DNA of 64,000 nt, taken from assembly GCF_963855985.1 (NCBI RefSeq), contig NC_087109.1:2934001-2998000 (forward strand). The letters run 5' to 3'. Positions 30,779-41,240 of this stretch are shown piece after piece. Below the pieces are notes generated by a model. The model saw only the letters and a list, made by a program, of their open reading frames with translations, ran no database searches and was not told where the DNA came from. The position numbers and the translations under genes are program-made. The DNA is from Ostrinia nubilalis. Taxonomy: Eukaryota; Arthropoda; Insecta; Lepidoptera; Crambidae. Positions within the stretch are counted from its first letter, which is position 1, and every line of letters begins with the position of its first letter.

Positions 30779-32749
30779 ATGACTGATCCAGCCACTTTAT
30801 CACCGCATTTGGTATCGAGGCATTCGATGTCGAAAGATTTATTAGTGAAACGTAGTTCAATCAAAGGGCAAATTACTAGATTTAAAAACTACTTAAATAA
30901 AATTACAAAGCAGCCCTCGCTGACGACCATTGAGATTGCTGAGTTGTCACTTAAACTCAGCAAGTTCGAGGGTCAGTTAGCCAAATACGACGAGCTGCAA
31001 ACTCAGATCGAATTAATAAATTCTGAGAATTTGGATTTTGAGATGGACGAGCGTGAACGCATTGAGCAAGACTTCATTTTGTGCATAGCTATGGCAAAGA
31101 GTTTCTTAGATGAACAAAATGAATCGAAGTTAATAAGTCAAGACAAAAAACGCCGCGAATCTTTATTTTTAGAGGCTCAATCTTTTGACGCAGATTCTAG
31201 TGTTCGCCTACCTCAAATCCAAATAGCCAAATTTGACGGATCATATTTCCGCTGGTTAGAGTTCCGCGACACTTTCACTAATTTAATTAACAACAATGAA
31301 CGCTTGTCATCTATTCAAAAGTTTCACTATTTGATTTCCTATTTAGAGGGAGATGCAGCTCGTGTTATTTCAAATATTGAGGTGTCTTCTGCCAATTATA
31401 ATGATGCTTGGCAATTAATTTACCAGCGTTATAATGACAAAAGACTACTCATTAATCATCATCTTAAATCATTGTATAATTTGCAACAGTCGACACGCGA
31501 AACTGAAAGTTCCCTACGATTTGTAGTAGATCATGTCACCAAAAACTTGCGTGCCCTAGCCAACCTAGGTCAGCCCACAGAGCACTGGGACACATTAATT
31601 ATATTTTTCATTTGCTCTAAACTTCATAACCATACTCTCATAAAGTGGGAAGAACAACGTAGCAATTTAGGAGATGTTCCCACCTTAGAACAATTTAAGC
31701 AGTTTTTAATTGACCGGGCACACATATTAGAATCTACTAGTCGTAATCAATATAATAATAATTCTAACAACACTAATAATTACGTAAAATCAAATCAATA
31801 TTCAAATTTTAATAGCAATAAATCATCATTTCAAACAAATTCACATAGTGCAACTTTAAATTCCAACAATAATAATTCACACGTCTGTATTATTTGCAAC
31901 AAAAACCATAAAATATTCGACTGTTCAATTTTTAAATCAAAATCAATACAGGATAGGTTAGTAGACGTTTCTAAATATAAATTATGTTCCAACTGTTTAC
32001 GTCAAGGACACCCGGCCCGCGAGTGTCGTATGGGTCCATGTAGGCAGTGTAACGAGCGACATAATACACTACTGCATTCAGTTGATGCCACTAAAGCCAA
32101 CAATGCTCAAATACAACCATCGGAATCCATTGTCAACTTCTCTAAAGAAGAAAATACACATGTCATTCTGACTACTGCCCTAATAGAAGTCGTGAATCCA
32201 GTAACTAAAAAGGCAACTTTATTTCGAGCCTTATTGGATTCAGGCAGTCAGTCATCTTTCATTACAAAATCATTGCAACAAAAACTATCATTAAATTCTA
32301 ATCCAACTTCCATCAATGTCATTGGAATTGGAAACAACTCAAGCTCAGTCAATGAAAGCTGTGTTGTTCAACTAAAATCCACTCGTCACAATTACCAAAC
32401 AAATCTAAATTGTTTTGTTCTTGACAAGCTCACAGGAGTTCTTCCAAAGTCTCCAATTTATTTAAATCAATTAAAATTACTCAAAAATATTAAATTAGCA
32501 GACCCTGATTTTAATCAGCCAGGCCCTATAGATCTTTTAATAGGCGCAGATCTATTTTGGGATGTTCTAATATGTCAACAAAAATCATTAGGAAAAAATA
32601 AACCGAAACTTCAAAACTCTAAGTTTGGCTGGTTAATTGGCGGTTCTATTAATTTAAGTATAAGTAATCAACTGCATTGCAATCAATCTTTAATCTATAA
32701 AAATAACTCTATTATTAATTTATCATGTTGCTTATCAAAATTCAATTAA
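30779..32749 (+). CDS. BEL/Pao gag-protease polyprotein (656 aa)
   Basis: An intact frame from ATG 30779 to TAA. An N-terminal helical region is followed by DUF1759-type gag (FDGSYFRWLEFRDTF, YLEGDAARVISNIE) at about residues 150-310 and an asparagine-rich linker at about 320-365. Cysteine-rich zinc-knuckle motifs follow (CIICNKNHKIFDC, CSNCLRQGHPAREC, CRQCNERHNTLLH), then an aspartic protease with ALLDSGSQSSF and a downstream IDLLIGADLFW segment. The frame stops shortly after the protease, as in BEL1, though the two proteins are clearly different families. It probably can still make gag and protease but no polymerase. Confidence 0.93.
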   Translation: MTDPATLSPHLVSRHSMSKDLLVKRSSIKGQITRFKNYLNKITKQPSLTTIEIAELSLKLSKFEGQLAKYDELQTQIELINSENLDFEMDERERIEQDFILCIAMAKSFLDEQNESKLISQDKKRRESLFLEAQSFDADSSVRLPQIQIAKFDGSYFRWLEFRDTFTNLINNNERLSSIQKFHYLISYLEGDAARVISNIEVSSANYNDAWQLIYQRYNDKRLLINHHLKSLYNLQQSTRETESSLRFVVDHVTKNLRALANLGQPTEHWDTLIIFFICSKLHNHTLIKWEEQRSNLGDVPTLEQFKQFLIDRAHILESTSRNQYNNNSNNTNNYVKSNQYSNFNSNKSSFQTNSHSATLNSNNNNSHVCIICNKNHKIFDCSIFKSKSIQDRLVDVSKYKLCSNCLRQGHPARECRMGPCRQCNERHNTLLHSVDATKANNAQIQPSESIVNFSKEENTHVILTTALIEVVNPVTKKATLFRALLDSGSQSSFITKSLQQKLSLNSNPTSINVIGIGNNSSSVNESCVVQLKSTRHNYQTNLNCFVLDKLTGVLPKSPIYLNQLKLLKNIKLADPDFNQPGPIDLLIGADLFWDVLICQQKSLGKNKPKLQNSKFGWLIGGSINLSISNQLHCNQSLIYKNNSIINLSCCLSKFN

Positions 32750-33235
32750 ATTTATTAACTTAATTAATTAATCACATTATTTATCTAATTTTACATTTGA
32801 GAGCATTCGTGATATTATGCATGCTAGCTCGCACATTCTCCTAGTGGCAGTGAGATAACGATCTGGCCAACAAAAGGCAGACTTGTCTCCCGGAGCCCTG
32901 TGCGCCAGTGCGTTCGGTGCCGACGCGTGCAAGGTACAACATTCATATCTAAAGTGAGTGTTGCAAATCGTAGGGGACGCGGTGCTCGCTTGTCGAAATG
33001 TTACTTTTGTTTATTCATATTTATTTTAGATACAAGTGTATTCATTTGGCAGCTATAATTGATTTAACTTACATAGATTTTATTCCCCACTGACAGTATT
33101 TTTCTATGCCGCTGAGGTCAGCCAGCGGAAATATTTCTACTTAAATTACAAAAACTACTTATTATCTACATTTTATTATTATTTAATTTAAATTATTTTT
33201 TGTCTCTGATTTTGCTGCTCAGGAAAGCACCAAAT
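32750..33235 (+). other. BEL2 internal junction region, no coding recognised
   Basis: The stretch where reverse transcriptase and RNase H would normally lie holds only AT-rich sequence and a GC-rich patch at about 32870-33000. No polymerase motif in any frame. Confidence 0.6.
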
Positions 33236-33239
33236 TTTT

Positions 33240-33838
33240 ATTTACCTACATACATCTCACGCCCCTCACTTTGGTGGCATCTGGGAAGCTGGTGTCAAAT
33301 CGGCCAAATATCATTTAAGACGTGTAATAGACACGTCTCATTTAACTTTTTAGAAAATTTCAATCAACACTTTGCACAAGTGGAAGCTATACTAAATGGC
33401 CTTCCCTTGTGTCCTTTAACTTCATCCCTTGACAATTCCCTTTTCCTTTCCCCAGGGCACTTCTTAACCAGAAAGACCACTGAATGCGCTGCCGTCACCA
33501 TCTCTGGAGGCTGATGATGAAAAACGACTCCAGCGCTACGCTCTGTTGGAGAAACTACAACATTTTTGGAGAAGAAGTTAGAAATTTTAACCAAATTGCA
33601 AGTCAGAACAAAATGGAGACAAAGCAAGAGCAAGATAAAGATAGGAGACTCTACACGAGATTCTACTTCACGAGGAATCTCTCCCAACTCTCTGTTGACG
33701 TGCTGGGCGAGTAACAAAATTGTATCCTGGCCCTGATGATATTGTCCGTGTTGCTGACGTGAAGACCACCTCCGGCAGCTACCGACGACCCTTAATGCGG
33801 CTCTGCCCGCTGCTCAGCGATGAAGACTTCGAGAGTTG
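33240..33838 (+). pseudogene. BEL2 integrase C-terminus and DUF5641-like remnant
   Basis: Spread over several frames are SHAPHFGGIWEAGVKSAKYH, an AQVEAILN phrase, SLFLSPGHFL, LEKLQHFWRR and finally RVTKLYPGPDDIVRVADVK up to a stop at about 33838. Frame breaks and stops separate these pieces. The order matches the BEL1 integrase remnant. Confidence 0.8.
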
Positions 33839-33868
33839 AAGAGCTGGAGCCTTCAACCGGGGGGAGTA

Positions 33869-34356
33869 TGTTGCGGCCCTACTCGCGCCTCGTCATATTC
33901 TAATAGCAAAATCTACTTCTAATGTAAATGCCACATAACTTTTGTCAGTCAATACTTTATATTGAGAACCATTGTATAAAATCACTTCTCTTTTGGATTC
34001 CGATCGAACAACATCAAAATTGTAATGTTAGGGTCCTAACGAATATTAGTGTAAATAAATGAAATAGCGGACTGTATAAAAATAGGTGCTGTATTCTCGC
34101 CAGCCTAATTTACAATTGATTATCTAGGATACGCGGTAATCGTGCGTCGACGGTGGTGTCCAAAGGCGAGTGTGTGAGCCGAGCGCAGCCGATGATGACG
34201 CTGTCGGCCCGAGGTGACGTTAGTCATTGTACGCCGCCCGCACGTCTCCTCCCGCGCGTTGTTGGGTTCCCAACAGTAACGTCTCAAGAATACAACGAAA
34301 TAAGCAGTTTCCGAGTTTTATTTATAAAATTCCATCGCGTCTGCAAGGCGCGAACA
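33869..34356 (+). repeat. BEL2 3' LTR, interrupted by a solo LTR
   Basis: 33869-34025 and 34276-34356 together correspond to the 234-bp 5' LTR, plus the 4-bp duplication GTAA made by the insertion. Confidence 0.9.
34026..34275 (+). mobile_element. Solo LTR (250 bp) inside the BEL2 3' LTR
   Basis: Starts TGTTAGGGTCC and ends GGGTTCCCAACA, with TG...CA termini in a short inverted repeat, and is flanked by a 4-bp duplication GTAA (34022-34025 and 34276-34279). TATAAAAATAGG at about 34075 is a possible TATA box. It is the product of LTR-LTR recombination of another element. Its family is unknown because no internal part remains. Confidence 0.85.
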
Positions 34357-35418
34357 TTTAGTATAATACAGCCATTCTTATTAAACTTCACTTGACCACC
34401 ATTCTTTATTATTTGACTTACTGAGAGCAGGTTTGTAGCTAGTTCAGGCACATACAGCACATTTGTAAACAATATCTCATTTTGTTGGCCTCTTTCATTA
34501 TGAACACTTAAGCTTATTTTTCCAGAGCTTTGAACAGGTAATGATTTGTTATTTGCAACTTTAATAGTCTTTATTTCTGGGATTGTTTCTTCTGTAAACA
34601 AATTCCTGTTTTTGGTCATATGTGCTGAGGCACCGGAATCAACATACCAGTCATCGGAGTATTCAGAAGAAGCAATAAATACAGCTGCATAAGATGATTG
34701 ATTCTGTTTATTTTCCTTATTCTTCTGATACTTATTAGGTTTTGATTTACACTCTGGACTTTTATGATCATATTTGTTGCATGAATAACAGCGGGGGCCT
34801 TTTGAAAAGCTTTTGTTTTTATTATGAAACTTCTGGCTTGAAGCGAAAGCAGTAGAATCACTGTCAGTTTGTTTAACATCTTGTAGAATTTTAGATTTAA
34901 CTGAATCAGAGCTAATCTTCATTCCTGAGCTTTCAATCGCTATAATCATTGGCTTGTAACTCTCTGGAAGGCCGGACAATAGAAGTGTACCGAGCCATTC
35001 ATCGTCTACGTGAAAGCCAATGTTTCTCAATTTATGTGCTGTTGTCATGATCTTACTAACATATTCCTCCACATTTGAACATCCTGCTAGCGTAGTATTG
35101 CATAGGGTCTCGCAGTAGACCAACCCGGCGTGTTAGTCCTGAGTCATCAAAAGCACGGGATAAGTTATCCCAAACCTCTTTAGAAGTCCTTGATTCTTGA
35201 ATATGAATGTAATTCACAGGATCCACTAGAAGAATTATCTTCGATCTGGCCTTGGTGTCACGTCTCTTGTCAATATCCGTGCTTGGATTAGTGGGTTCAA
35301 TGCAGTCCCATAGTTCTTCGTGCTCCAAGTAGGTTTTGACTGCGAATCGCCAAGTTGCGTAATTTTCACGGCCTGTTAGTTTTTCTATTAATGCCAGTGA
35401 GTTATTTGACGATGACAT
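34357..35418 (-). pseudogene. Copia gag and protease
   Basis: The minus-strand ATG is at 35418. The gag N-terminus (LTGRENYATWRFAVKTYLEH) runs to about 35120. A frame change near 35100-35120 separates it from the rest: a gag C-terminus, a zinc knuckle CYSCNKYDHKSPEC (CX2CX4HX4C) and protease DWYVDSGASAHMT (catalytic DSGA). It ends at the BEL2 insertion after NGCIIL and continues in phase at 29865. Gag packages the RNA and the protease matures the polyprotein. Confidence 0.9.
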
Positions 35419-35568
35419 GTTAGTTGTTTATCGGAAAACTTGAAATTTTCTTCATAAGGCTGAGCACGTTTCGGTTGAGGTTATGTGTTTTTGAATACTT
35501 GTAGAACACTGAGTTTAATAACTTTTGTTCACTGATTTTAACTAATCGGACACTCTGGGCCCATAACC

Positions 35569-36498
35569 TGTTGATTTTTAATGAAAATAAGTAGTTTTAA
35601 CTTGAAAAATAGCAAATACTTTATTTATAGCCTGACCAGGAACATAAAAACCCTCGCCATGTTGCGGAAAACTAATGGTACTAATTTCTTTTAATGGCAA
35701 CAGTAACTGAAAACTTCATTGACATGTCACCTTGCATGTCAGTCTATTGCTGTCAAAGTGTAAACAAACTTTATTTTAAATGTGTGCAATTGATTTTGTG
35801 AATTAAATTGCTAAAATATTTTTATAGTCGTGAAAGAAAAGTGGTTCACAATGTGTTAATGTATTTGTCGAAGAGAAATACTAAGGGTTCGGACAATATT
35901 TTCATTGAATAATGTTTCCGACAAAGGTTGTCAAATTGACTGACATGTTTATCGTATAGTACAGTCCACTATGAAAATTAGCTGTAGTTTGTTTCAACTA
36001 CCTATTTTAAAGTTTTTTGTCACTTTCTAAGTTTTGAATTTTATGGAATTGGGAAAGAAGTACCGAGTTTGAAGCGTTCATGAGCAGACATTGCAGTTGA
36101 ATATTCACGTTCTGAATTTGATTATTGATGAATAATAAAATAAATACTACTATCTCGATAGATGGTTTCATTTAATTTATTTAAACCAGGTTACCTTTAA
36201 TAATATTTTTTCGTTAATTTATGAAAATATCAAATTAGCCCGTAATCCTGAATCCTGGTACATAAATTTAGCCTATTAATTTAACACAGGTACGACTGTA
36301 CTCAGTGTTGCACTATCAAAATGCAATTGAGGCGCCTCTATGCCAGGGTTTTTATGTTCCTGGTGGGGCTATAGTTTCTTTACAATCGTGTCTGCTAGTA
36401 ATGTTCACAGAGTAGAGTGAAAAACAAAAAAATAAACTTGACATATGAGACAGCTCCTGTCATTTTAGCAGAAGGCGCGAAATTTGAATATTACAACA
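35569..36498 (-). repeat. Copia 5' LTR, interrupted by a 739-bp TIR element
   Basis: 35569-35630 and 36370-36498 match the 171-bp LTR at 25431-25601. The copy has an extra short segment, CAGAAGGCGCGAAAT, near its plus-strand right end, so the two LTRs are not identical. Confidence 0.85.
35631..36369. mobile_element. Unclassified 739-bp TIR element in the copia LTR
   Basis: The ends CCTGACCAGGAACATAAAAA and, inverted, TTTTTATGTTCCTGGTGGGG form inverted repeats of about 28 bp with a few mismatches. TATAG flanks both sides (35626-35630 and 36370-36374). The interior is AT-rich with no frame. Superfamily undecided. Confidence 0.75.
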
Positions 36499-36503
36499 AT
36501 TTA

Positions 36504-36983
36504 TAAAGTAACAACATACATTAACAAGACTTTTTTAATGTATTTTTAAATCATAATTATAATAATATTTCATAATATTATGATGATATCTAATTTTTTT
36601 TACAAAAAAAAGTCAATACTCTTCGGCTGAACCATTTAAGAACCTAGTAAGAGCAGCGGAGTAAATTTTACAGGAGCGCGAAAAAACACATTTTCGTTTA
36701 CCATACTGGTATAGGTACTCAAACTTTTGAAAACTTTATTGATATTTATTTTAAAGCTTAATAATTTAACTATATATTTTACAATAAATTAATAAATAGC
36801 AAGTTTTATGGCCCTTACTAACACTCAAATGGTTTTCTTTTTTTTTACTTCGTAAAAACCAGAATCCAAACCTAGTATGAGCGCACTTCCTAGGTTTTAA
36901 AATGGTTATTGGGATCAGGGTCCATTTCAATCTTACCATAGGTCGGTCAGAACAGGAAGTGATCACCGAATGGTAAGAGGCAC
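36504..36983. other. Spacer between copia and LINE fragment, no gene recognised
   Basis: AT-rich sequence. A phrase near 36885 (CCTAGGTTTTAAAATGGT) resembles 49840-49880, so a decayed repeat is likely. Confidence 0.4.
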
Positions 36984-38166
36984 ATTTTATTTATTTATTT
37001 ATAATCTGCTTGAAGGCTTACAGAAAGTCCAACGCGCCAACAAGTTATACAATACAGATAATTTATAATATCAATTTCAATATGTAAAATTGTCAAATAA
37101 TTAAAACGATAAATTAAATAATAGTCAAATAACATTAAAATTAAATACATAAAATAATTAAGTCCAAAATAGAATGTCATACCTAAGACTACTAATAAGA
37201 ATAAGAGATAAATACATTTATGTCCAGAGATCAATGTCAAAGTTATTCAAAGTTATTACTTACACAAAAATCTATGAATTAATACCATTATTGTACCTAA
37301 GCGGTCGGCAAATATGTCGATATCGTGCTGAGCAACTAAGTCCCCGATTAAACGTAATGCGCGGGTAGAAGGCGCGCTCGCTGCGCGAGTGGTGCGCGTG
37401 ACCGGCCGGTGTAGCAGCCTAGGGCGGCGACGCGGTTCAACCATCCCGGTAACATCCCGTGGTATGCGCGTGGGCACTGATAAGCCTACTTTCGCTAATA
37501 TTTGTGGACTATCAATTTTGCCATGTATGTATAATCGACAAATAGTATATTATACTTGACATTATCCTCCTAAACTTAAGGGTTTCCAAATCAACCATGC
37601 CGGAGACAAACAAGGACGGGTACAAATAGGGGTAATATCCGTATCTCTTTTTATACAGCCAGCGAGTAAACTTGCGTTGAATTTTTTCTATCATTAAGGC
37701 ATATTTATCCTCGTAGGGATCCCAAATGACAGCACCATACTCAAGCTTGCTACGGACGTATGCGCTATACAATATCTTAGCTACCCTAATATCGTCAAAT
37801 TGAGCAGACGTCCTTATAACAAACCCTAATAACTTACTAGCCAATTTACAAATTTTTGTCACATGTTTGTGAAAGTCCAACTTAGAATCTAGCATTAAAC
37901 CTAGGTCTCGTATGTCAGCAACTCTTTCCAGTGGAGTGTCATATAAATAATAATTAATATTCAATGGAGAACGTTTACGTGTAAAAGTAATTACTTTACA
38001 CTTGTCAGTATTAAATGCTAGGCGATTGACGAAACTCCATTCTAATACCGCATCAATGTCGCTTTGCAATGCTATAGCGTCTGGAACACTGGAGACACCC
38101 AAACAAAGTTTGAGATCATCCGCAAACAGTAGGCATTCAGAAAATTTAACACATGTAGGTAGGTAG
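36984..38166 (-). pseudogene. Jockey-superfamily LINE, 3' part of ORF2
   Basis: The minus-strand frame carries the reverse-transcriptase catalytic block CLLFADDLKLC and downstream thumb-type sequence (LGLMLDSKLDFHKHV, LGFVIRTSAQF, LYSAYVRSKLEYGAVIW). A frame change near 37500 leads to a second open piece (37477-37256). An (AAATA)n-like tail lies at 36984-37000. The 5' part is cut at 38166, where the gypsy LTR begins. Polymerase activity is lost. Clade assignment within the Jockey/CR1 group is approximate. Confidence 0.8.
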
Positions 38167-38255
38167 TTTAGTAATAAACTCGAGTTCAAAGCGATCGGTG
38201 TGTTTCATTTATATCATTGGCGAACGAGGATTTTTTTTACCCAACCAAAAACAAA

Positions 38256-40761
38256 ATGGCTTTCATCGGAAATCTGTCGACATTTGACCACAAAACCAGT
38301 GAATGGACGATATTTTACGGCAAGTTAACGCAATATCTGAAGATAAATGTGGTGAAAGAAGAAAATAAAAGTGGAATTCTTATAACACACATAAGTGACG
38401 AGACTTACCGCTTATTGCGTAATTTGGCGTACCCTACCGAGTTGGAATCGCTGAGCTTTGATAACTTGATACAGTTACTCAATAGCCATTTCAAGCCGAA
38501 AAAGTGCTCATTTGTGGACAAGGCGAATTTTTACGGAGCGAGTAGAAGTCCAGGGGAATCGTTAAGCGATTGGGCGGCGCGATTGAGAGGTCTTGCAAGT
38601 TATTGCGAATTCGGCAGTGCCTTGGAGACGAACTTGGTCGATCGCTTCGTCTTGGGCCTGGGCTCCGGCCCCGAACGCGACAAGCTCTTCGAGCAAAACC
38701 CGTCCAAGCTAACGTTGACACGGGCGATTGAACTGGCGGAGCAGGCAGCGTGTGCTAAGGAGGCAAAAATCATGTGCACTAGCGAAGCCAGCATCATTAA
38801 AGAAGAACCAGTGTATCGCGCGAGATTCCAGAATCAATCAGGACGCGGGTACGGCGCCGCCGGCAGCGGCGGGGCCGGCTCCTCGCGGCGTGGTGCGGCA
38901 CAGCGGGACGACGCCCGCTGCTCGGTATGCGGCTTGAAGAATCATACTAGTGAAATGTGCCGGTACAAAAATTATAAGTGCCAAAAGTGTGGTGTTAAAG
39001 GCCATTTGAAGAAAGTGTGCGGTTCTAGTGGTAAAGGTTCGTGTGTGTATCACGTTGACGCGGGCTCGGAATGTGACGAGAATAAGGTCAAGGACACGGC
39101 ATGTCAGGAATGTCAGAACTTTAATATAAGGTACGTGGCTGATAAGCCAATTCAAATCGATTTACACTTAGGAGATCAATATCTCACTATGGAATTAGAT
39201 TCGGGATCAGGTAGTTGTGTTATTTCCGATAAATTATACAAAGAAAAGTTTTATAACCATAAACTTCAAAAATGTAACATCAAAATGTGTATGTACAACG
39301 GTCACAAAATCTCTCCCTCTGGTTATTTTACAATTGAGGCTTATTTCAATAATAAAATTAAAAAAAATAATATTTATGTAATAGAAAATGGTGGGCCACC
39401 ACTTCTAGGCAGAGATTTTATGAACGCTTTTAATTTAATTATTACTACAAAAATAAATTCTATAAGTTCATCTTATGATTCAAACATACAAACATTGTTA
39501 AAAAGGTTTCCTGATCTATGGAGTGACGATTTGGGTACATTTAATAAATTTAAAGTACATTTACGAGTAAAAGAAAATTCGATTCCTAAATATTACAAGC
39601 CCCGACCGGTACCCTTTGCCCTTAAAAATAAAATTGAGGAAGAACTAGACCGTTTAGTAAGTTTAGGTATTTTAGTTCCTATCGACCACTCGGAATACGC
39701 CACCCCCATAGTGCCCGTCTTGAAAGATAACGGTCAAGTAAAAATTGCAGGCGATTTTTCAGTTACTTTAAATAAAGACCTTATATTTGAAAAATATCCT
39801 ATGCCTAGAATAGAAGATGTATTTGCTCAAATTGGTGGGGGTGAACATTATAGTAAAATTGATTTAAAAAATGCATATAATCAATTTATCTTAGAAGAAT
39901 CGTGTCAAAAACTTACAGCGATTAATACACATAGGGGACTGTTCAAATATACTAGGTTAGTGTACGGCTTAGCTAATGCACCGGCAATATTCCAAAAATC
40001 AATGGAAACACTTCTATCTGGCATAGAGGGCATAAGTATATGGCTCGACGATATATGTATCACTGGCCCTGATAGGATTAGCCACATGGCCAGATTAGCC
40101 GAAGTTTTGAGCAGGTTAAATAACGCCGGCCTACGGCTACATAAAGAAAAGTGTGTTTTCTTTCAAGAGAGCGTTACTTATCTAGGGTACGTTATAAGTA
40201 AAGAGGGACTAAAAACTTGCCCTAGCAAGGTTCAGGCAATACTGAACGCACCGGAGCCAACAAATGTTACACAGTTAAAAAGATTTTTAGGGGTCGTAAA
40301 TTACTACAGGAATTTTATTCCTAACGCTTCATCAATATTAGGCCCGGTCCACGAACTATTACGTAAGGGCGCTGCATGGGAGTGGGGCGAACGGCAGAAA
40401 CGCAGCGTGGCCTCGGTGCGGCGCTCGCTGGCGTCGGAGCGCGTGCTGGCGCACTTCGAGCCCGCGGCGCCGCTGGTGCTGGCGGTGGACGCGGGGCCCG
40501 CCGGCCTGGGCGCGGTGCTCGCGCAGCGCGGCGCCGACGGCCAGGAGCGCCCGCTGGCGTTCGCGTCGCGCTCGCTTTCCGTGAGCGAACGTAACTACAG
40601 CCAAATACAAAAGGAAGCCACGGCTATTATCTTCGGTGTTACCTGGTGTTACTCATTTCCACCAATATTTGTACGGCCGTAGTGAACCTTTTGTATTAAA
40701 GACCGATCATAGGCCCTTAGTATCGATTTTCAATAAAAATACAGGCATTCCAGTTACGGCG
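38256..40761 (+). pseudogene. Gypsy gag, protease, reverse transcriptase and start of RNase H
   Basis: One frame from ATG 38256 encodes gag, two zinc knuckles (CSVCGLKNHTSEMC, CQKCGVKGHLKKVC), a protease-like MELDSGSGSCVIS, and reverse transcriptase with DLKNAYNQF, a WLDD in place of the usual YLDD/YVDD, and FLGVVNYYRNFIP. RNase H begins with LAVDAG. A frame break near 40645-40650 shifts the RNase H end (GRSEPFVLKTDHRPL), and the LINE interrupts it at 40761. ATG 38256 is preferred to the upstream TTG because that one overlaps the primer site. GC-rich patches at 38830-38930 and 40380-40600 contrast with AT-rich surroundings. Confidence 0.9.
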
Positions 40762-41240
40762 CCAGTGAGTGAGGGCGCCACCGCGCAGTGTAAAGTTCGT
40801 CTCGCGTAAATAAATTCTTAAAAATAGTTTAAGTGAACTCTTTAACCATTTTATAAAGTAAAACTGTTCTATAATGTGATATGACCCTGGACAAGTGTTA
40901 TCTTTAAAATATACAGTAAATCTATGAAGAAAAAGTGCAAAATAACAAAGTGTTAATACTCAAGTGATTTCAATATAAACAGCAATTAAAACTATGTACT
41001 CTATGTTTAAACAATTGAAATAAAGTGTGAACGTTGTAAACCCTATGTGCTTTTGAGGTATTTATAAATTACTGCTAAACATAAAAAAATAAAAATCGAG
41101 AATATTCTGGAAATATTTTTTAATATGATACAAAATACAACGACATCTGTTGTCCAGTAGCGAAACTAACTAGGACCAACATAAGCACTAGATAAAGAAA
41201 CAATCATCCGTAAGCAAATCATACCTCTACTCTCCAAAAG

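Larger units (their letters stand above)
29866..34356 (+). mobile_element. BEL/Pao LTR retrotransposon, internally deleted (BEL2)
   Basis: The 5' LTR is 29866-30099 and the 3' LTR is 33869-34356; each is 234 bp of LTR sequence once the solo LTR inside the second is discounted. The 5-bp target duplication is TTTAG (29861-29865 and 34357-34361). TGGCGACCGTGACAGG follows the 5' LTR as the primer-binding site. The interior has a complete gag-protease frame and broken integrase and DUF5641-like remnants, with no reverse transcriptase or RNase H. It is inserted in opposite orientation inside the copia element. Confidence 0.94.
25431..36498 (-). mobile_element. Ty1/copia retrotransposon with nested insertions
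   Basis: The 3' LTR is 25431-25601 and the 5' LTR is 35569-36498 (interrupted). The 5-bp target duplication is ATTTA (25426-25430 and 36499-36503). A purine tract (AGGAGGAG on the minus strand, plus 25602-25609) lies next to the 3' LTR. GGTTATGGGCCCAGAG next to the 5' LTR (plus 35553-35568) matches the initiator-tRNA-Met-type primer site used by copia elements. The coding order on the minus strand is gag, protease, integrase, reverse transcriptase, RNase H. Insertions interrupt it at 26944-28350, 29866-34356 and 35631-36369; without them the reading order is continuous. A few one- or two-base frame breaks remain. Confidence 0.95.

Noticed and set aside
38217..38255. Upstream TTG as the gypsy gag start
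   Set aside because: It overlaps the primer-binding site directly after the LTR; the in-frame ATG at 38256 is more plausible.
40359..40610. GC-rich frames of 72-83 codons inside gypsy RNase H
   Set aside because: Out-of-frame readings of a GC-rich coding block.
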